Assembly (NCBI RefSeq): GCF_006351925.1 | Contig: NZ_CP040924.1 | Location: 2,981,001-3,045,000 of the forward strand | Direction of reading: 5' to 3' | Length of the DNA: 64,000 nucleotides | Origin: Clostridium thermarum | GTDB lineage: Bacteria > Bacillota > Clostridia > Clostridiales > Clostridiaceae | Notes under the pieces: generated by a model | Databases searched by the model: none | The model's input: only the letters and a program-made list of their open reading frames with translations | Told to the model about the DNA's origin: nothing | Shown here: positions 37,288-46,866 of the stretch, in pieces | How the letters are laid out: each line of letters begins with the position of its first letter | Numbering within the stretch: position 1 is the stretch's first letter | Translations under genes and position numbers: made by a program

Positions 37288-38570
37288 TTTAGCCTCACTT
37301 TGATAGAATTGGCATGGGCAGTCAGGCCCTCTACTTCTGCCAGCTTAATTGCTTCATTGCACACTTTCTTCAATGCTTCCTGGGTGTAATATAGGAAGCT
37401 GGATTTTTTTATAAAACTATCTACTGAAAGAGGTGAGAAAAATCTTGCGGTACCACTGGTTGGCAGCACATGATTAGGACCTGCTATATAGTCTCCCAGA
37501 GGTTCCGGCGCATACTGTCCTAAAAATATTGATCCTGCATTTTCAATTTGACCTAGATACTTCATTGGCTCTTGTACCATAAGTTCCAGGTGTTCCGGTG
37601 CCAATTCGTTAGCTATTTCAATGGATGCCTTTAAGCTGTCAGTAACTATGATAGCACCATAGTCTTCAATGGAACTTTCAATGATTTCTCTCCTGCTCAT
37701 AGTTTTTATCTGTCTATTTAATTCATCCCTAACCTTGTAGGCCAAGTCTAGGGAATCAGTAACCAGTATTGCTGAAGACAGTACATCGTGTTCAGCTTGG
37801 GACATCAAGTCTGCAGCCACAAATTTAGGATTGGCATCCTTGTCTGCTACTATGAGAATTTCACTTGGGCCGGCAATCATATCAATATCTACATATCCAT
37901 AGACACTTTTCTTTGCAGTGGCCACATAAATATTACCCGGCCCAACAATTTTGTCCACTCTTGGTATAGTTTCCGTACCATAAGCCAGAGCCCCTATAGC
38001 CTGAGCCCCACCAATTTTATAGATCTTATCCGCGCCGGCAATTTTTGCTGCAGCCAGAATGTTGGCATTGACCTTTCCGTCTCTTGAAGGGGGGGTTACC
38101 ATGACAATATTTTGTACTCCTGCAACCTTAGCAGGTATTACATTCATCAATACAGAGGATGGATAAGCCGCTGTGCCTCCCGGTACATAGAGTCCTACAG
38201 TTTTAAGTGCCCTGACGTTTTGTCCTAAAAGCACTCCGTCTTCCTTAGCCGTAATCCAAGAGCCCTGTTTTTGCTTTTCATGATAGAACCATATATTTTC
38301 TTTAGCAGTGTTCAAAGCTGCCAGGAACTCCTTGTCCACTGTTTCCAAAGCTTCATTGATCTCTTTTTGGCTCACTAAAAAATCCTTAATACTTACCCCA
38401 TCAAATTTAAGTGTGTAATCCGTCAGTGCTTTATCCCCAATTTTTTTTACATCTCTTAGAATTGATTCCACAACTCTGTATACTTCCTGCTGAATTTCTT
38501 CACTTCTGTTTTTCAAATTCTCTATACATTGCTTTTCTATATTTCCATCAGACTTTATAATTTCAATCAT
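37284..38570 (-). CDS. hisD: Histidinol dehydrogenase
   Basis: The 428-residue zinc enzyme carries out the last two oxidations. Recognised blocks: GLYVPGGTAAYPSSVLMNV, VDMIAGPSEILIVAD, DLMSQAEHDVLSSAI and NHVLPTSGTARF. The His and Gln metal ligands in SQAEHD and the catalytic Glu-His in APEHLEL are present. It follows hisG by 35 bases. Confidence 0.97.
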   Translation of the reverse strand: MIEIIKSDGNIEKQCIENLKNRSEEIQQEVYRVVESILRDVKKIGDKALTDYTLKFDGVSIKDFLVSQKEINEALETVDKEFLAALNTAKENIWFYHEKQKQGSWITAKEDGVLLGQNVRALKTVGLYVPGGTAAYPSSVLMNVIPAKVAGVQNIVMVTPPSRDGKVNANILAAAKIAGADKIYKIGGAQAIGALAYGTETIPRVDKIVGPGNIYVATAKKSVYGYVDIDMIAGPSEILIVADKDANPKFVAADLMSQAEHDVLSSAILVTDSLDLAYKVRDELNRQIKTMSRREIIESSIEDYGAIIVTDSLKASIEIANELAPEHLELMVQEPMKYLGQIENAGSIFLGQYAPEPLGDYIAGPNHVLPTSGTARFFSPLSVDSFIKKSSFLYYTQEALKKVCNEAIKLAEVEGLTAHANSIKVRLK

Positions 38571-38605
38571 TGCTTATGCCCCCTTACAATTTATATCCCC
38601 AAATT

Positions 38606-39247
38606 CTATTGCTTTTGTCTTTCTACGTAATCCTGTATCCTATTTATCAGTGCTTCTATCTCCTCCTTTTTCATCTTTAGACTTGCTACATTGACTATAA
38701 TCCTTGCGCTTATATCACATATTTCCTCCAACACTACCAATCCATTCTCCTTTAGGGTAGTACCGGTTTCCATAATATCTACTATGGCATCTGCCAAACC
38801 AAGGATAGGCGCAAGTTCTACTGAACCCTCAATCTTAATTATCTCTACATCCAGTCCCTTCTCAGCAAAATATTTGCGGGCCACTTCCGGATACTTTGTA
38901 GCAATTTTCTTTTGATTATAACCACTGTATAGGTTTATGCCCTTCTTAGACGCAACTATGAATTTACATTTACCTATTTTTAAATCTACTACTTCGTAAT
39001 AGTTTTTCCCGGCCTCCATCAATGTGTCCTTACCTACAATTCCTATATCAGCCACCCCATGTTCAACATAGGTAATCACATCATTGGCCTTTGCCAAGAA
39101 AAAATCCAGGTTATTTTGTCCTTGATGAAATACAAGTCTTCTGCCCTTGTGCTTAAGCTCGCTGCAGTCAATACCTGCCCCCTCAAATATCTCAACAGCA
39201 CCGGTTTCCAATCTTCCTTTAGTTAAAGCAATCTTTAAATTTTTCAT
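38606..39247 (-). CDS. hisG: ATP phosphoribosyltransferase, short form
   Basis: The 213-residue catalytic subunit is the short HisG type that lacks the C-terminal regulatory domain, so it needs HisZ for activity and histidine feedback. It has the signature [21 protein letters not shown] with the PRPP loop and [14 protein letters not shown]. Its start overlaps hisZ by 4 bases, matching the one-to-one complex. Confidence 0.97.
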   Translation of the reverse strand: MKNLKIALTKGRLETGAVEIFEGAGIDCSELKHKGRRLVFHQGQNNLDFFLAKANDVITYVEHGVADIGIVGKDTLMEAGKNYYEVVDLKIGKCKFIVASKKGINLYSGYNQKKIATKYPEVARKYFAEKGLDVEIIKIEGSVELAPILGLADAIVDIMETGTTLKENGLVVLEEICDISARIIVNVASLKMKKEEIEALINRIQDYVERQKQ

Positions 39248-40503
39248 GGCTGCCCCTCCACCAATGTGAATTTATCCCTTACCTTTCTTTCAAGGTTATA
39301 AATATACACTTCTTCAGTGCCTTCTATAAAAAGTACCTCTTTTATCTTTCTCTTTGCTGCATAATCAATGGTTTCTTCTTCTGCTGAGAAAAGGGAAAGC
39401 TCTGTCCTATATCCCTTGGACGTTATATATTCCAGAAGTAAATTGGCCCTAGCTAGGCCTTTTGTATCGCTGTGAATTATATAGTCCGGTGTTATTGACT
39501 TGCCTATTTTGCTGTTTTGCTTTCTTAGCACATCTAATATTCTGTCTACATTTATGGCAAAGCCAGTAGCTGGAACATCCAGGCCGAAATTGCTTACCAG
39601 GCCGTCATATCTGCCCCCATAGAGGACGTCATCTCCTGCGCCTTCAATATAAGCTCTGAATATAAGACCGGTATAATAATCAATGTTGTGGACCATACCT
39701 AAATCCAGAGAAACATACTCACTGATTCCCATACTTTCCAGCATATAATATATGGCTTCTATATTTTTTAAAGCCTTCTGGGCCACTGAGCTTCCTGTGA
39801 GCTCTTTTGCCCTTTCAAGCACACTGATGTCTCCAAATAGTGCCGGCAGACTGTTTATTACCTCTATATTTTCTTTTCCCAGCACAGTCTCCTTACTTTG
39901 TAAAAAGTCTTTCAATGTTGCATAATTTTTGCCTTCGATGAACTTTCTTATCTTTTCTTTCTCCTCTTGCTCCAGCTTTAATTCATCCATGATTCCCTTG
40001 AAAAATCCAATATGTCCAAGCTCTACCTTAAAGTTTTTCACCCTGACAGCCAGCAAGGCCTTTATGGCAGTTACTATCACCTCTAAGTCTGCTCTCAGTT
40101 CACTGCAGCCTATTATTTCTGTACCGGATTGAGTAAATTCATTTCTCTTTCCGTTTAAATCTTCATTGGTACGGAAAACATTTTGACAGTAACAAAGCTT
40201 TAAGGGATAAAAGCTGTCCTTCAATTTTGTACCTGCCAGCCTAGCTGCCGGAGTGGTTATATCAGGCCTTAATACCAGTATCCGCCCCTTATTGTCAAAG
40301 AGTTTATACATCTTTTCCTGATCAATCCAAACATTCTCACCATCAAACACATCATAAAACTCCAGGGTTGGAGTTATAATCTCTAAAAATCCTCTATCTA
40401 TATATATTTTCTTTAATACTTCTTCAACATATCTCTTGTTTGCGCAATCCTTAAAAAGTAAATCTCTTGTACCATCTGGAATGTTCTTTTTCCACTTCCC
40501 CAT
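39244..40503 (-). CDS. hisZ: ATP phosphoribosyltransferase regulatory subunit
   Basis: The ATG at 40503, directly behind a GGGGGGG stretch, is preferred to the upstream TTG; it gives 419 residues. The protein is a histidyl-tRNA-synthetase paralogue: class II motif 2-like [18 protein letters not shown] and motif 3-like [17 protein letters not shown] are recognisable. It has no anticodon-binding role and instead partners HisG. It is first in the his operon, behind a strong promoter. Confidence 0.95.
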   Translation of the reverse strand: MGKWKKNIPDGTRDLLFKDCANKRYVEEVLKKIYIDRGFLEIITPTLEFYDVFDGENVWIDQEKMYKLFDNKGRILVLRPDITTPAARLAGTKLKDSFYPLKLCYCQNVFRTNEDLNGKRNEFTQSGTEIIGCSELRADLEVIVTAIKALLAVRVKNFKVELGHIGFFKGIMDELKLEQEEKEKIRKFIEGKNYATLKDFLQSKETVLGKENIEVINSLPALFGDISVLERAKELTGSSVAQKALKNIEAIYYMLESMGISEYVSLDLGMVHNIDYYTGLIFRAYIEGAGDDVLYGGRYDGLVSNFGLDVPATGFAINVDRILDVLRKQNSKIGKSITPDYIIHSDTKGLARANLLLEYITSKGYRTELSLFSAEEETIDYAAKRKIKEVLFIEGTEEVYIYNLERKVRDKFTLVEGQP

Positions 40504-40552
40504 ATTCCCCCCCCACTTATACTTCAACACTTTACTATGTTAATATACTAAA

Positions 40553-40581
40553 ATATTATCAATTCTATACTCACTTGTCAA
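40553..40581 (-). promoter_or_regulatory. Promoter of the histidine operon
   Basis: A perfect TTGACA (complement of 40576-40581), 17-base spacer, TAATAT (complement of 40553-40558). The leader to hisZ is only about 45 bases, too short for a T-box. Confidence 0.8.
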
Positions 40582-40631
40582 TGTAACCTCCTATTAAATT
40601 AATCATAATTCCAAAATAATACTATAAATTA

Positions 40632-40660
40632 TTGAATTTTTTATGATATGATGTGATAAT
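40632..40660 (+). promoter_or_regulatory. Promoter of the zinc-ribbon protein gene
   Basis: TTGAAT at 40632-40637, 17-base spacer, GATAAT at 40655-40660, facing away from the his promoter. Confidence 0.55.
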
Positions 40661-40711
40661 AAATATATGATGATATAATACATATATATACTAGAATCAA
40701 GGAGGAATTAT

Positions 40712-41392
40712 ATGTTCTGTACAAATTGTGGCAGTCAAGTGGCTGATAGTTCAATTTTTTGTACAAATTGTGGTGCAAAAATTCAAAACAAACAAGATCA
40801 ATTAAGCACAAATACAGGTTCTGATTTTGGCCAGCCAAACACTCAGAACTATACTGGGCAACCTTATCAAAGTCAAACTTTTGGTGGACAGCCTGTTATG
40901 GCTCATAGCCGCATTGGAATGAACGCCCCTAAAAGTAAGACTCCGTTATTTATTGCTATGGGTGCTGCCGGTGTTGTTGGCTTAGTGATTATTATCTTTA
41001 TATTTAGCAGGCTTTTAGGTGGAATTAACTCTTCTCCCGAAAAAGTTGTAAGAAATTTCTTTAAGGCCGTCTCCACTCAGGATGGTAAGTTGATGTTGAA
41101 AACAATATATTTTGAAAATGAGGAGGAACGTCAAGATTTCCAAGATGATATAGAAGATACTGAAGAGGAATTAGAGAATCTTGATGAAATGCTCAAGGAT
41201 GAACTGGGTAAAAACTGGATCAATAAATTAGATATCGAGGCTGGCAAGACAAAAAATGTAAATGGCCAAACTGTTGTGACTGTTGAGGTTACTGCTAATG
41301 TTGACGATGAAGATGAAACTCTGAGTATAAAGGTTATCAAAGAAAACGGCAAGTATTATATAGACCCTGTCAGCTTAAATATGCTATATTGA
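40712..41392 (+). CDS. Zinc-ribbon membrane protein with extracellular NTF2-like domain
   Basis: The 226-residue protein begins with a double-Cys zinc ribbon (MFCTNCGSQ, then FCTNCGAK, residues 3-21), then a flexible Gln/Asn-rich linker, one transmembrane helix (about 79-100) and a C-terminal domain starting SSPEKVVRNFFKAVSTQDGK, which resembles DUF4878/NTF2-like folds. The middle is very acidic (DIEDTEEELENLDEML). Ribosome site AAGGAGG is strong. Proteins of this plan are common in Firmicutes but no role is established. It forms a single-gene unit with its own promoter and terminator. Confidence 0.75.
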   Translation: MFCTNCGSQVADSSIFCTNCGAKIQNKQDQLSTNTGSDFGQPNTQNYTGQPYQSQTFGGQPVMAHSRIGMNAPKSKTPLFIAMGAAGVVGLVIIIFIFSRLLGGINSSPEKVVRNFFKAVSTQDGKLMLKTIYFENEEERQDFQDDIEDTEEELENLDEMLKDELGKNWINKLDIEAGKTKNVNGQTVVTVEVTANVDDEDETLSIKVIKENGKYYIDPVSLNMLY

Positions 41393-41399
41393 TAAGAAA

Positions 41400-41432
41400 C
41401 AATCGGTAATTAACCTTACCGGTTGCTTTTTA
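41400..41432 (+). terminator. Terminator after the zinc-ribbon protein gene
   Basis: CAATCGGTAA at 41400-41409 pairs with 41416-41425 (one G-U), followed by a T-rich tail. Confidence 0.85.
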
Positions 41433-41491
41433 TTATACATTTTTTTCTGTTGTAGTATCATAAGCACATAAATTATAAGAGGAGTGATAAC

Positions 41492-42529
41492 ATGAATTTT
41501 AATAGAGATAGATTTTTGCATTACCTCAGGAATCTCATTGCCATTGGTAGTCCATCCGGCTATACCCACAAGGTAATGAAATACGTAGAAAGTGAACTCT
41601 CAAGCTTAGAAGTTCCCTACACAGTTACAAATAAAGGGGCCATAGTGGTGTCCTTTGAAGGAGAAAACAAGGATTATCAGAGAACCTTTTCCGCACATGT
41701 GGATACCTTAGGAGCAATGATAAAATCAATAAAATCCAACGGTGCCCTTTCTTTTGTGCCAATCGGAGGATTTTTAATGGCTTCTGTAGAGGGGGAAAAT
41801 TGCGTCATAGAAACCCAAAGCGGTAAGACTTTCAGCGGCACAATCCAAAGTACAAAGCCCTCTGTCCATATCAGTGGCAGCGACGCTACTGATTTAAAAA
41901 GAGTTCCTGAGAATATGGAAATTATCTTAGACGAAAAGATATTCTCTAAGGCAGATGTGGAAAACTTAGGAATTAATGTTGGTGACTTCGTATGTATTGA
42001 TACTAGGTTTACTGTCACAGAAAACGGCTTTATTAAGAGCAGATATTTAGACGACAAGGCTAGTGCTGCTGCTCTGCTGCACTGCATTGAGCATATAAAA
42101 ACTAACAATTTAACTCTTCCCCACACCGTTAACTTTTTCATAAGTAACTATGAGGAGGTTGGCCACGGTGCTACCGCCGGCATTCCGGAGAACACCAGGG
42201 AGTTTATCGCCGTAGACATGGGTGCTCCCGGTTTAGACCAAAATTCCTCAGAGTATTCTGTATGTATTTGCGCTAAGGACTCCTCCGGCCCCTATGACTA
42301 TGATTTACGTTCAAAACTTATAGATATCTGCATTAAGGAGGAAATCCCCTACAAAGTTGATATTTATCCCTTCTACGGTTCCGATGCCTCTGCAGCTCTT
42401 AGAGCGGGCTGGGATGTAAAGACCGCCCTCATAGGCCCCGGCGTTTTTGCTTCCCATGGCTATGAGAGAACTCATATGGAGTCACTGGAAGCCACCACAA
42501 GGCTTGTATTGAATTATTGCTGTAAATAG
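41492..42529 (+). CDS. M42-family metallopeptidase (glutamyl/deblocking aminopeptidase type)
   Basis: The 345-residue enzyme has the M42 two-metal site: His in TFSAHVDTLGAM, Asp in SRYLDDKASAAALL, the Glu pair in NYEEVGHGATAG, Asp in AVDMGAPG, and the final His in HGYERTHMES. It has the PDZ-like insert of this family (about 70-165). These cytoplasmic enzymes trim peptides and form large tetrahedral assemblies. Start ATG 41492 has GAGGAG before it. It stands alone, flanked by terminators. Confidence 0.92.
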   Translation: MNFNRDRFLHYLRNLIAIGSPSGYTHKVMKYVESELSSLEVPYTVTNKGAIVVSFEGENKDYQRTFSAHVDTLGAMIKSIKSNGALSFVPIGGFLMASVEGENCVIETQSGKTFSGTIQSTKPSVHISGSDATDLKRVPENMEIILDEKIFSKADVENLGINVGDFVCIDTRFTVTENGFIKSRYLDDKASAAALLHCIEHIKTNNLTLPHTVNFFISNYEEVGHGATAGIPENTREFIAVDMGAPGLDQNSSEYSVCICAKDSSGPYDYDLRSKLIDICIKEEIPYKVDIYPFYGSDASAALRAGWDVKTALIGPGVFASHGYERTHMESLEATTRLVLNYCCK

Positions 42530-42536
42530 TTTTTAA

Positions 42537-42563
42537 AAATCCAGTATAATACTGGATTTTTTT
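42537..42563 (+). terminator. Terminator after the M42 peptidase gene
   Basis: AAATCCAGT at 42537-42545 pairs perfectly with 42551-42559, followed by TTTTTTT-type tail. Confidence 0.92.
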
Positions 42564-42619
42564 CTTTGTACAGGTTGTTCCTTTGTTGGTATGCCTTGGT
42601 GGTGAATTTTCAGCATAAG

Positions 42620-43920
42620 GCTTTGTTTTAAAGAACAGTTGATGGTCTATAAGTAGACAAGCTATTCATGAAATATATCATAAATATCACTTAAATTAAT
42701 ATTTTTATGATTAAACTCCTCATTTTTAGTCAAGAATCTAGATATCGAATTTGCGTTTGGAAGCCCACTTGTTCCCATATTCTTATCTAGAGGTGATTAA
42801 ATTGTCTATATTTATTAGAATCTTATTTGAATTAATTAAAATTATGGATCTCAAACAGCTGATTGAGCTAAAAGATAGTATATTTGAATTGAATACCCAA
42901 TTGTCAGAAGAAGAATTCATATCATCAATTAGTAACCACAGTACCGGTGAAGGAAAGGTGTCTTGTCCTCATTGCGGCAGCCAGTACATAGTTAAATATG
43001 GTCTTAATGCTTTAAAAAATCAGCGATATAAGTGTAAGGATTGTGGAAAGCACTTTTGCAATAGAACCAACACCCCAATGAGTTACAGCAAAAAGCCCTT
43101 GGAGTACTGGTATCAATATTTCAAGTTGATGTGCAGTACCAATACAATAAGGCATTGTTCCTCCGAACTAAAGATAAATATAGCCACCGCCTTTCAGTGG
43201 AGACATAAAATCCTTAATTCATTAATGCCCATGCTTCCAAGCAAACTTAAAGGCATCGTTGAAATTGATGAAATTTTCTTCATCGAAAGCTTTAAAGGGA
43301 ATCATTCAAAGAATTGGAAGTTTGAAATGAATCGACCTGCCATAAAGCGAAAACTCAGCTTAAGTCAGCGCATGGATATCAATAAGGTTTCAGTGCTTTG
43401 CTGTAGGGACAGGCAAGAAAGTATGTTTACAAAGGTAGCTGATACTTGTAAGACAAGATTTCCAAACATGCTTTCACTACTTAGTGATAAAGTTACTGCC
43501 AAGTCAACTCTTTGTACCAATAATAATATGTGCTACATACCTCTTGCTAAAAAGCTTGACTGCAAGCTTTATAAGATGAGAGATTGGAGAGAAGTTAAGG
43601 AAGGACAATACCATATACATAACGCCAGTAGTCTAGGCCGTTATATAAAGACCAATATTCACTTTAAGTTTAGAGGTGTTGCAACAAAATATCTAAACTT
43701 CTATTTGTCATGGCTTCAATGGCTGGAGGGGACAAAGAATAAAAAGATATATGTAAAACTTCTCGAAATTATATCTATATGCCTTTTTAGCAATCATAAG
43801 CTTAGGGTATATGAGTTTGTTAATCTTTGTCCACTACCACAATAGGTTGTACAGTTTGCACAAAAAAAGTTTTTAAGGAAAGTGGATTGGTTGTCCATCA
43901 ACTTTTCCTTAAAACAAAGC
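42620..43920 (+). mobile_element. IS1595-type insertion sequence
   Basis: A 1,301-base element bounded by 26-base inverted repeats (42620-42645 and 43895-43920; 24 of 26 positions match; outer end GCTTTGTTTTAA). It contains one transposase gene. The 8 bases on either side (AGCATAAG, GTCATACT) do not form a clear duplication, so it may be old or recombined. Two short elements at 33070 and about 47842 carry the same ends. Confidence 0.88.
42802..43845 (+). CDS. IS1595-family (ISXO2-like) transposase
   Basis: The TTG at 42802 is chosen because AGAGGTGA lies 5 bases before it; ATG at 42844 is an alternative. About 347 residues: a zinc ribbon (CPHCGSQYIVKYG, then YKCKDCGKHF, about residues 56-90) followed by the ISXO2 DDE domain (VEIDEIFFIESFKG with the first Asp, and FRGVATKYLNFYLSWLQWLE near the end). 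In relatives a N-x2-H-S stretch stands before the FRGVATKY block; here it reads HNASSLGRYIKTN, so a catalytic residue may be changed. The frame is complete, but activity is uncertain. Confidence 0.85.
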   Translation: MSIFIRILFELIKIMDLKQLIELKDSIFELNTQLSEEEFISSISNHSTGEGKVSCPHCGSQYIVKYGLNALKNQRYKCKDCGKHFCNRTNTPMSYSKKPLEYWYQYFKLMCSTNTIRHCSSELKINIATAFQWRHKILNSLMPMLPSKLKGIVEIDEIFFIESFKGNHSKNWKFEMNRPAIKRKLSLSQRMDINKVSVLCCRDRQESMFTKVADTCKTRFPNMLSLLSDKVTAKSTLCTNNNMCYIPLAKKLDCKLYKMRDWREVKEGQYHIHNASSLGRYIKTNIHFKFRGVATKYLNFYLSWLQWLEGTKNKKIYVKLLEIISICLFSNHKLRVYEFVNLCPLPQ

Positions 43921-43957
43921 GTCATACTATTTATTTTATATCCTTCACAGTAGCGTA

Positions 43958-45691
43958 TCATCCTGTGATCTGCTTTTCTGCAGCCTGTACAATAACATCC
44001 GGATAACCTAAGTACTCCAAAAGCCTTATGGCATTTCTGGTGTTTGATACCCCTTTTCTTATTTTATAATCAAACTGCAAACCTTCTTCGCTGTCTACAT
44101 TCTCTGTGAAATAGTAATTTTCAAAGTTCTCTGCTAAAAGTTCTGTAAGTTCCAAATCATGGGTAGCTACTATGGCAGTAGCATTATGTTTAATTATATA
44201 TTTCAGTATTTCTGCGGAAGCACTTATTCTTTCCACGGGGTTTGTACCTCTGAAGATCTCATCTACTATGCATAATACCGGTGTTTCATCAGAGCAGCTG
44301 TTTATGATTCTCAGCACAGCCTCTGCTTCACCAAGATAGTAACTTTTACCTTGCAAGATACTATCGTTTGGGCTTATAGAGGTCATTATATTGTAAAAGC
44401 AGGCTTCATATTTATCAGCAGTGACCATATAGATGGTTTGGGCCATTAAAGCACTTAAGCCCAAGGCCCTAAGATAGGTTGATTTTCCTGACATATTTGA
44501 GCCGGTAATTATTACACCGCCTTCTTCAATATTTATATTATTTGTTACAGGATTCTCAAGAAGTGGATGTACTAAGCCCTCTGCCTTTAGTAATCTTCTT
44601 CCTTGAACAAACTTAGGTTCTGCAAAAGTATCAATTTCTACTCTATAGGAAGCTATGGAGATTAGGCTATCTAACTCACCTATTAGCCTGTACATTTTCT
44701 GCAATGCTTCTCTATTTTTTATTATGTCATCAATTACCCTATAATAGCTTCGCTCTTCTATAAGATAAATTATCTTGAAATAATCCATTAATACATCCAA
44801 TCCTTCTGTAATACCAATATTAGTGCTTTTCTTTGCTATAGAAGCCACCTTGCTGAATATTTGCTTCAATTCTCCGGTATATGTACCTAATGTTTCATTT
44901 TCAAGCTTGCTTGCTGCTCCAGCAGCCCTTACTAAATCTGAAAGATACCTAATAGAGTTTATGCTTACATCATTTTTCACTCCGTGATTCATATGTATAT
45001 ATACATTTATCCCAAAGCATAAAATAAAGGATATTATTGCAGCATAGGGAGATATAAAATACAATAATATCGGTAATACCATGGGCATAACAGCAGCCAA
45101 GTTTGTAACTACTCTCATGTAAGTCTTGACATCCATCTCTCCCCATAATATAGCTAAAAGATCATTATCTTTTAGTCTACCTGCCTTGTGCAATATTACC
45201 TGTAGCTTCTCCCTAAGTTCCCTATCTTCTTGTAAAAGCTTAATAAGGCTATTTCTTTTCAATAATGGCGCTTCTTCATAAAGAGGATTTCTCAGTATGT
45301 CATACAACACCTGTTCACCAGCGGTAGTAAGGTTTCTGTCTAACATTATGTAGATATCGTTCATGTTTAAATCTTCCCAGGTTTGGTCATCTATATATTT
45401 CCCAGTGCAATTCTCTGATAATCTATCAAAATATCTCCTTGCAATATCCAGATTTCTCTTTTTATTATGAGGCTTTCCCCAATTTTCCATTATATACTGG
45501 AGCATTATTTCTCTATCTCTTTTGCCCTTAAAAAAGTAGCTAATAATTATAAATATTAGCACAATGATAAAACCAAAGTAGTACCTATTATCCGTATTTT
45601 TCCCTAAAGTATACGAAAAATAAGCAGCAACACCGGCCGCCGCTAGAAATAACTTCATGAGTAAATCGTAATTTTTTTCAATTTTCATCAT
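43958..45691 (-). CDS. Membrane-anchored MutS-family ATPase
   Basis: The 577-residue protein has two membrane segments at the N-terminus (about 10-28 and 36-50) and two more near 188-230, then a MutS core/lever-like helical region and a C-terminal MutS ATPase domain: Walker A GVIITGSNMSGKSTYLRAL, Walker B ETPVLCIVDEIFRGTNPVERI and ATHDLELTELL. The DNA mismatch-binding domain of true MutS is missing, so it is not the mismatch repair protein. Members of this membrane MutS group have no settled function. Its start overlaps the hydrolase gene stop by 4 bases. Confidence 0.85.
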   Translation of the reverse strand: MMKIEKNYDLLMKLFLAAAGVAAYFSYTLGKNTDNRYYFGFIIVLIFIIISYFFKGKRDREIMLQYIMENWGKPHNKKRNLDIARRYFDRLSENCTGKYIDDQTWEDLNMNDIYIMLDRNLTTAGEQVLYDILRNPLYEEAPLLKRNSLIKLLQEDRELREKLQVILHKAGRLKDNDLLAILWGEMDVKTYMRVVTNLAAVMPMVLPILLYFISPYAAIISFILCFGINVYIHMNHGVKNDVSINSIRYLSDLVRAAGAASKLENETLGTYTGELKQIFSKVASIAKKSTNIGITEGLDVLMDYFKIIYLIEERSYYRVIDDIIKNREALQKMYRLIGELDSLISIASYRVEIDTFAEPKFVQGRRLLKAEGLVHPLLENPVTNNINIEEGGVIITGSNMSGKSTYLRALGLSALMAQTIYMVTADKYEACFYNIMTSISPNDSILQGKSYYLGEAEAVLRIINSCSDETPVLCIVDEIFRGTNPVERISASAEILKYIIKHNATAIVATHDLELTELLAENFENYYFTENVDSEEGLQFDYKIRKGVSNTRNAIRLLEYLGYPDVIVQAAEKQITG

Positions 45692-46716
45692 AGTTTACCT
45701 ACCTTTTTAACAATTCTATTCACTGCATTTACAATTGCATCAGGTCTATCTATATGAATATAACTTCCGCATCGTTCTACCAGTGTTTGTTCTGCTTTTG
45801 AGGATAGTCTCTCCAAGCTCTTTTGCTGTTCAATATATGCCTTATCTTTCTCATCATCAGCAAATTTATGGGCCGGAGTAAGTATCTCCACAAACTTATC
45901 CTTCAAAATGCCCTCCGTTTGTATGTTGTAATCATAACCACTTAGCTCTTTTAGTTCCTTATAATATGCAGCATAATATTTTGAGGTAACCTTTTGACTG
46001 TGGAATAGGTCTTTTTCAGTATCCGTAAGATTTTTTAAAAACTCCTCATTATCCTTTAATAAATTTATTTCATGAGCCAGTCTTATGCCTCCTGCATAGG
46101 AAAAAAATCTGGATATTCCTATTTTAGATATCTCCTTTAAAATCCCCTTTTGAAATTCTTCTGACTTTATATCTTCTTCCATTAAACTATCCACAAGTAC
46201 AATACCCGCTACTTCCTGTGGATATTTTCTAGCAAATTCAGTGATTATTAAGCCTCCATACCCATGTCCAACTAAAATATATGGTGATGAGACACCAGCA
46301 CGGGTTAAAGCTGTTCTTAAATCCTTAACAGCTCCAGGTATGTCCATTTCTTCCCCGGAGGAATCACTCCAACCGTAACCGTTTCTTTCGTAGCTGAATA
46401 CCCTATAGTCTTTGGATAGTTCTTCCTTAACATTATTCCACTGCTGTATAGGTGTTCCTATGTCACTTTCAAAAACTATGGAATATTTTCCGGACCCGCT
46501 GGTATTTGCCATCAATCTATAACTACCGACAGAATACAATTTTCCCTTCATTTTAAAACGATTCTTGTCCAATTCTGTTGCTATAAATTGGTACAACACC
46601 CCACAAAAAAATAAGAATATTATAAAGAAAATTGAAGTTTCCAATATCTTTAGCCCAAAATGCTTTTTCTGTTCTGTATATCTATGAAAAATATTAGTTG
46701 AAAATACTAATTTCAT
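45688..46716 (-). CDS. Membrane-anchored alpha/beta hydrolase with altered nucleophile elbow
   Basis: The ATG at 46716 is preferred (GGGAGGG before it). The 342-residue protein has a membrane anchor (about 23-46) and an alpha/beta hydrolase fold outside: VFSYERNGYGWSD, then PYILVGHGYGGLIITEFA, and a C-terminal GSYIHIDRPDAIVNAV with the His. The nucleophile elbow normally reads G-x-S-x-G; here it is GHGYGG, with Gly (codon GGG) in place of Ser. Classical ester hydrolysis is therefore unlikely and it may be a binding or pseudo-enzyme. It is translationally coupled to the MutS-like gene. Confidence 0.8.
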   Translation of the reverse strand: MKLVFSTNIFHRYTEQKKHFGLKILETSIFFIIFLFFCGVLYQFIATELDKNRFKMKGKLYSVGSYRLMANTSGSGKYSIVFESDIGTPIQQWNNVKEELSKDYRVFSYERNGYGWSDSSGEEMDIPGAVKDLRTALTRAGVSSPYILVGHGYGGLIITEFARKYPQEVAGIVLVDSLMEEDIKSEEFQKGILKEISKIGISRFFSYAGGIRLAHEINLLKDNEEFLKNLTDTEKDLFHSQKVTSKYYAAYYKELKELSGYDYNIQTEGILKDKFVEILTPAHKFADDEKDKAYIEQQKSLERLSSKAEQTLVERCGSYIHIDRPDAIVNAVNRIVKKVGKL

Positions 46717-46866
46717 CTTAAACCCTCCCATGAAAGCATAACAATCAAATATACTTTTACCCATCTAATATAATATCATAATTATATTCTTCTAAACACC
46801 GTAAAAATATAGAATTCTGCAGATAATAAACTATGATTATAAATTTAATAGAATTGAGGTGCTTTT

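Noticed and set aside
40504..40711. T-box or histidine leader before hisZ
   Set aside because: The promoter lies about 50 bases before hisZ, leaving no room for a T-box, and no histidine-rich leader peptide or antiterminator pair is visible.
42612..43928. 8-bp target duplication around the IS1595-type element
   Set aside because: The flanking bases (AGCATAAG and GTCATACT) share only a central CATA, which is not enough to claim a duplication.
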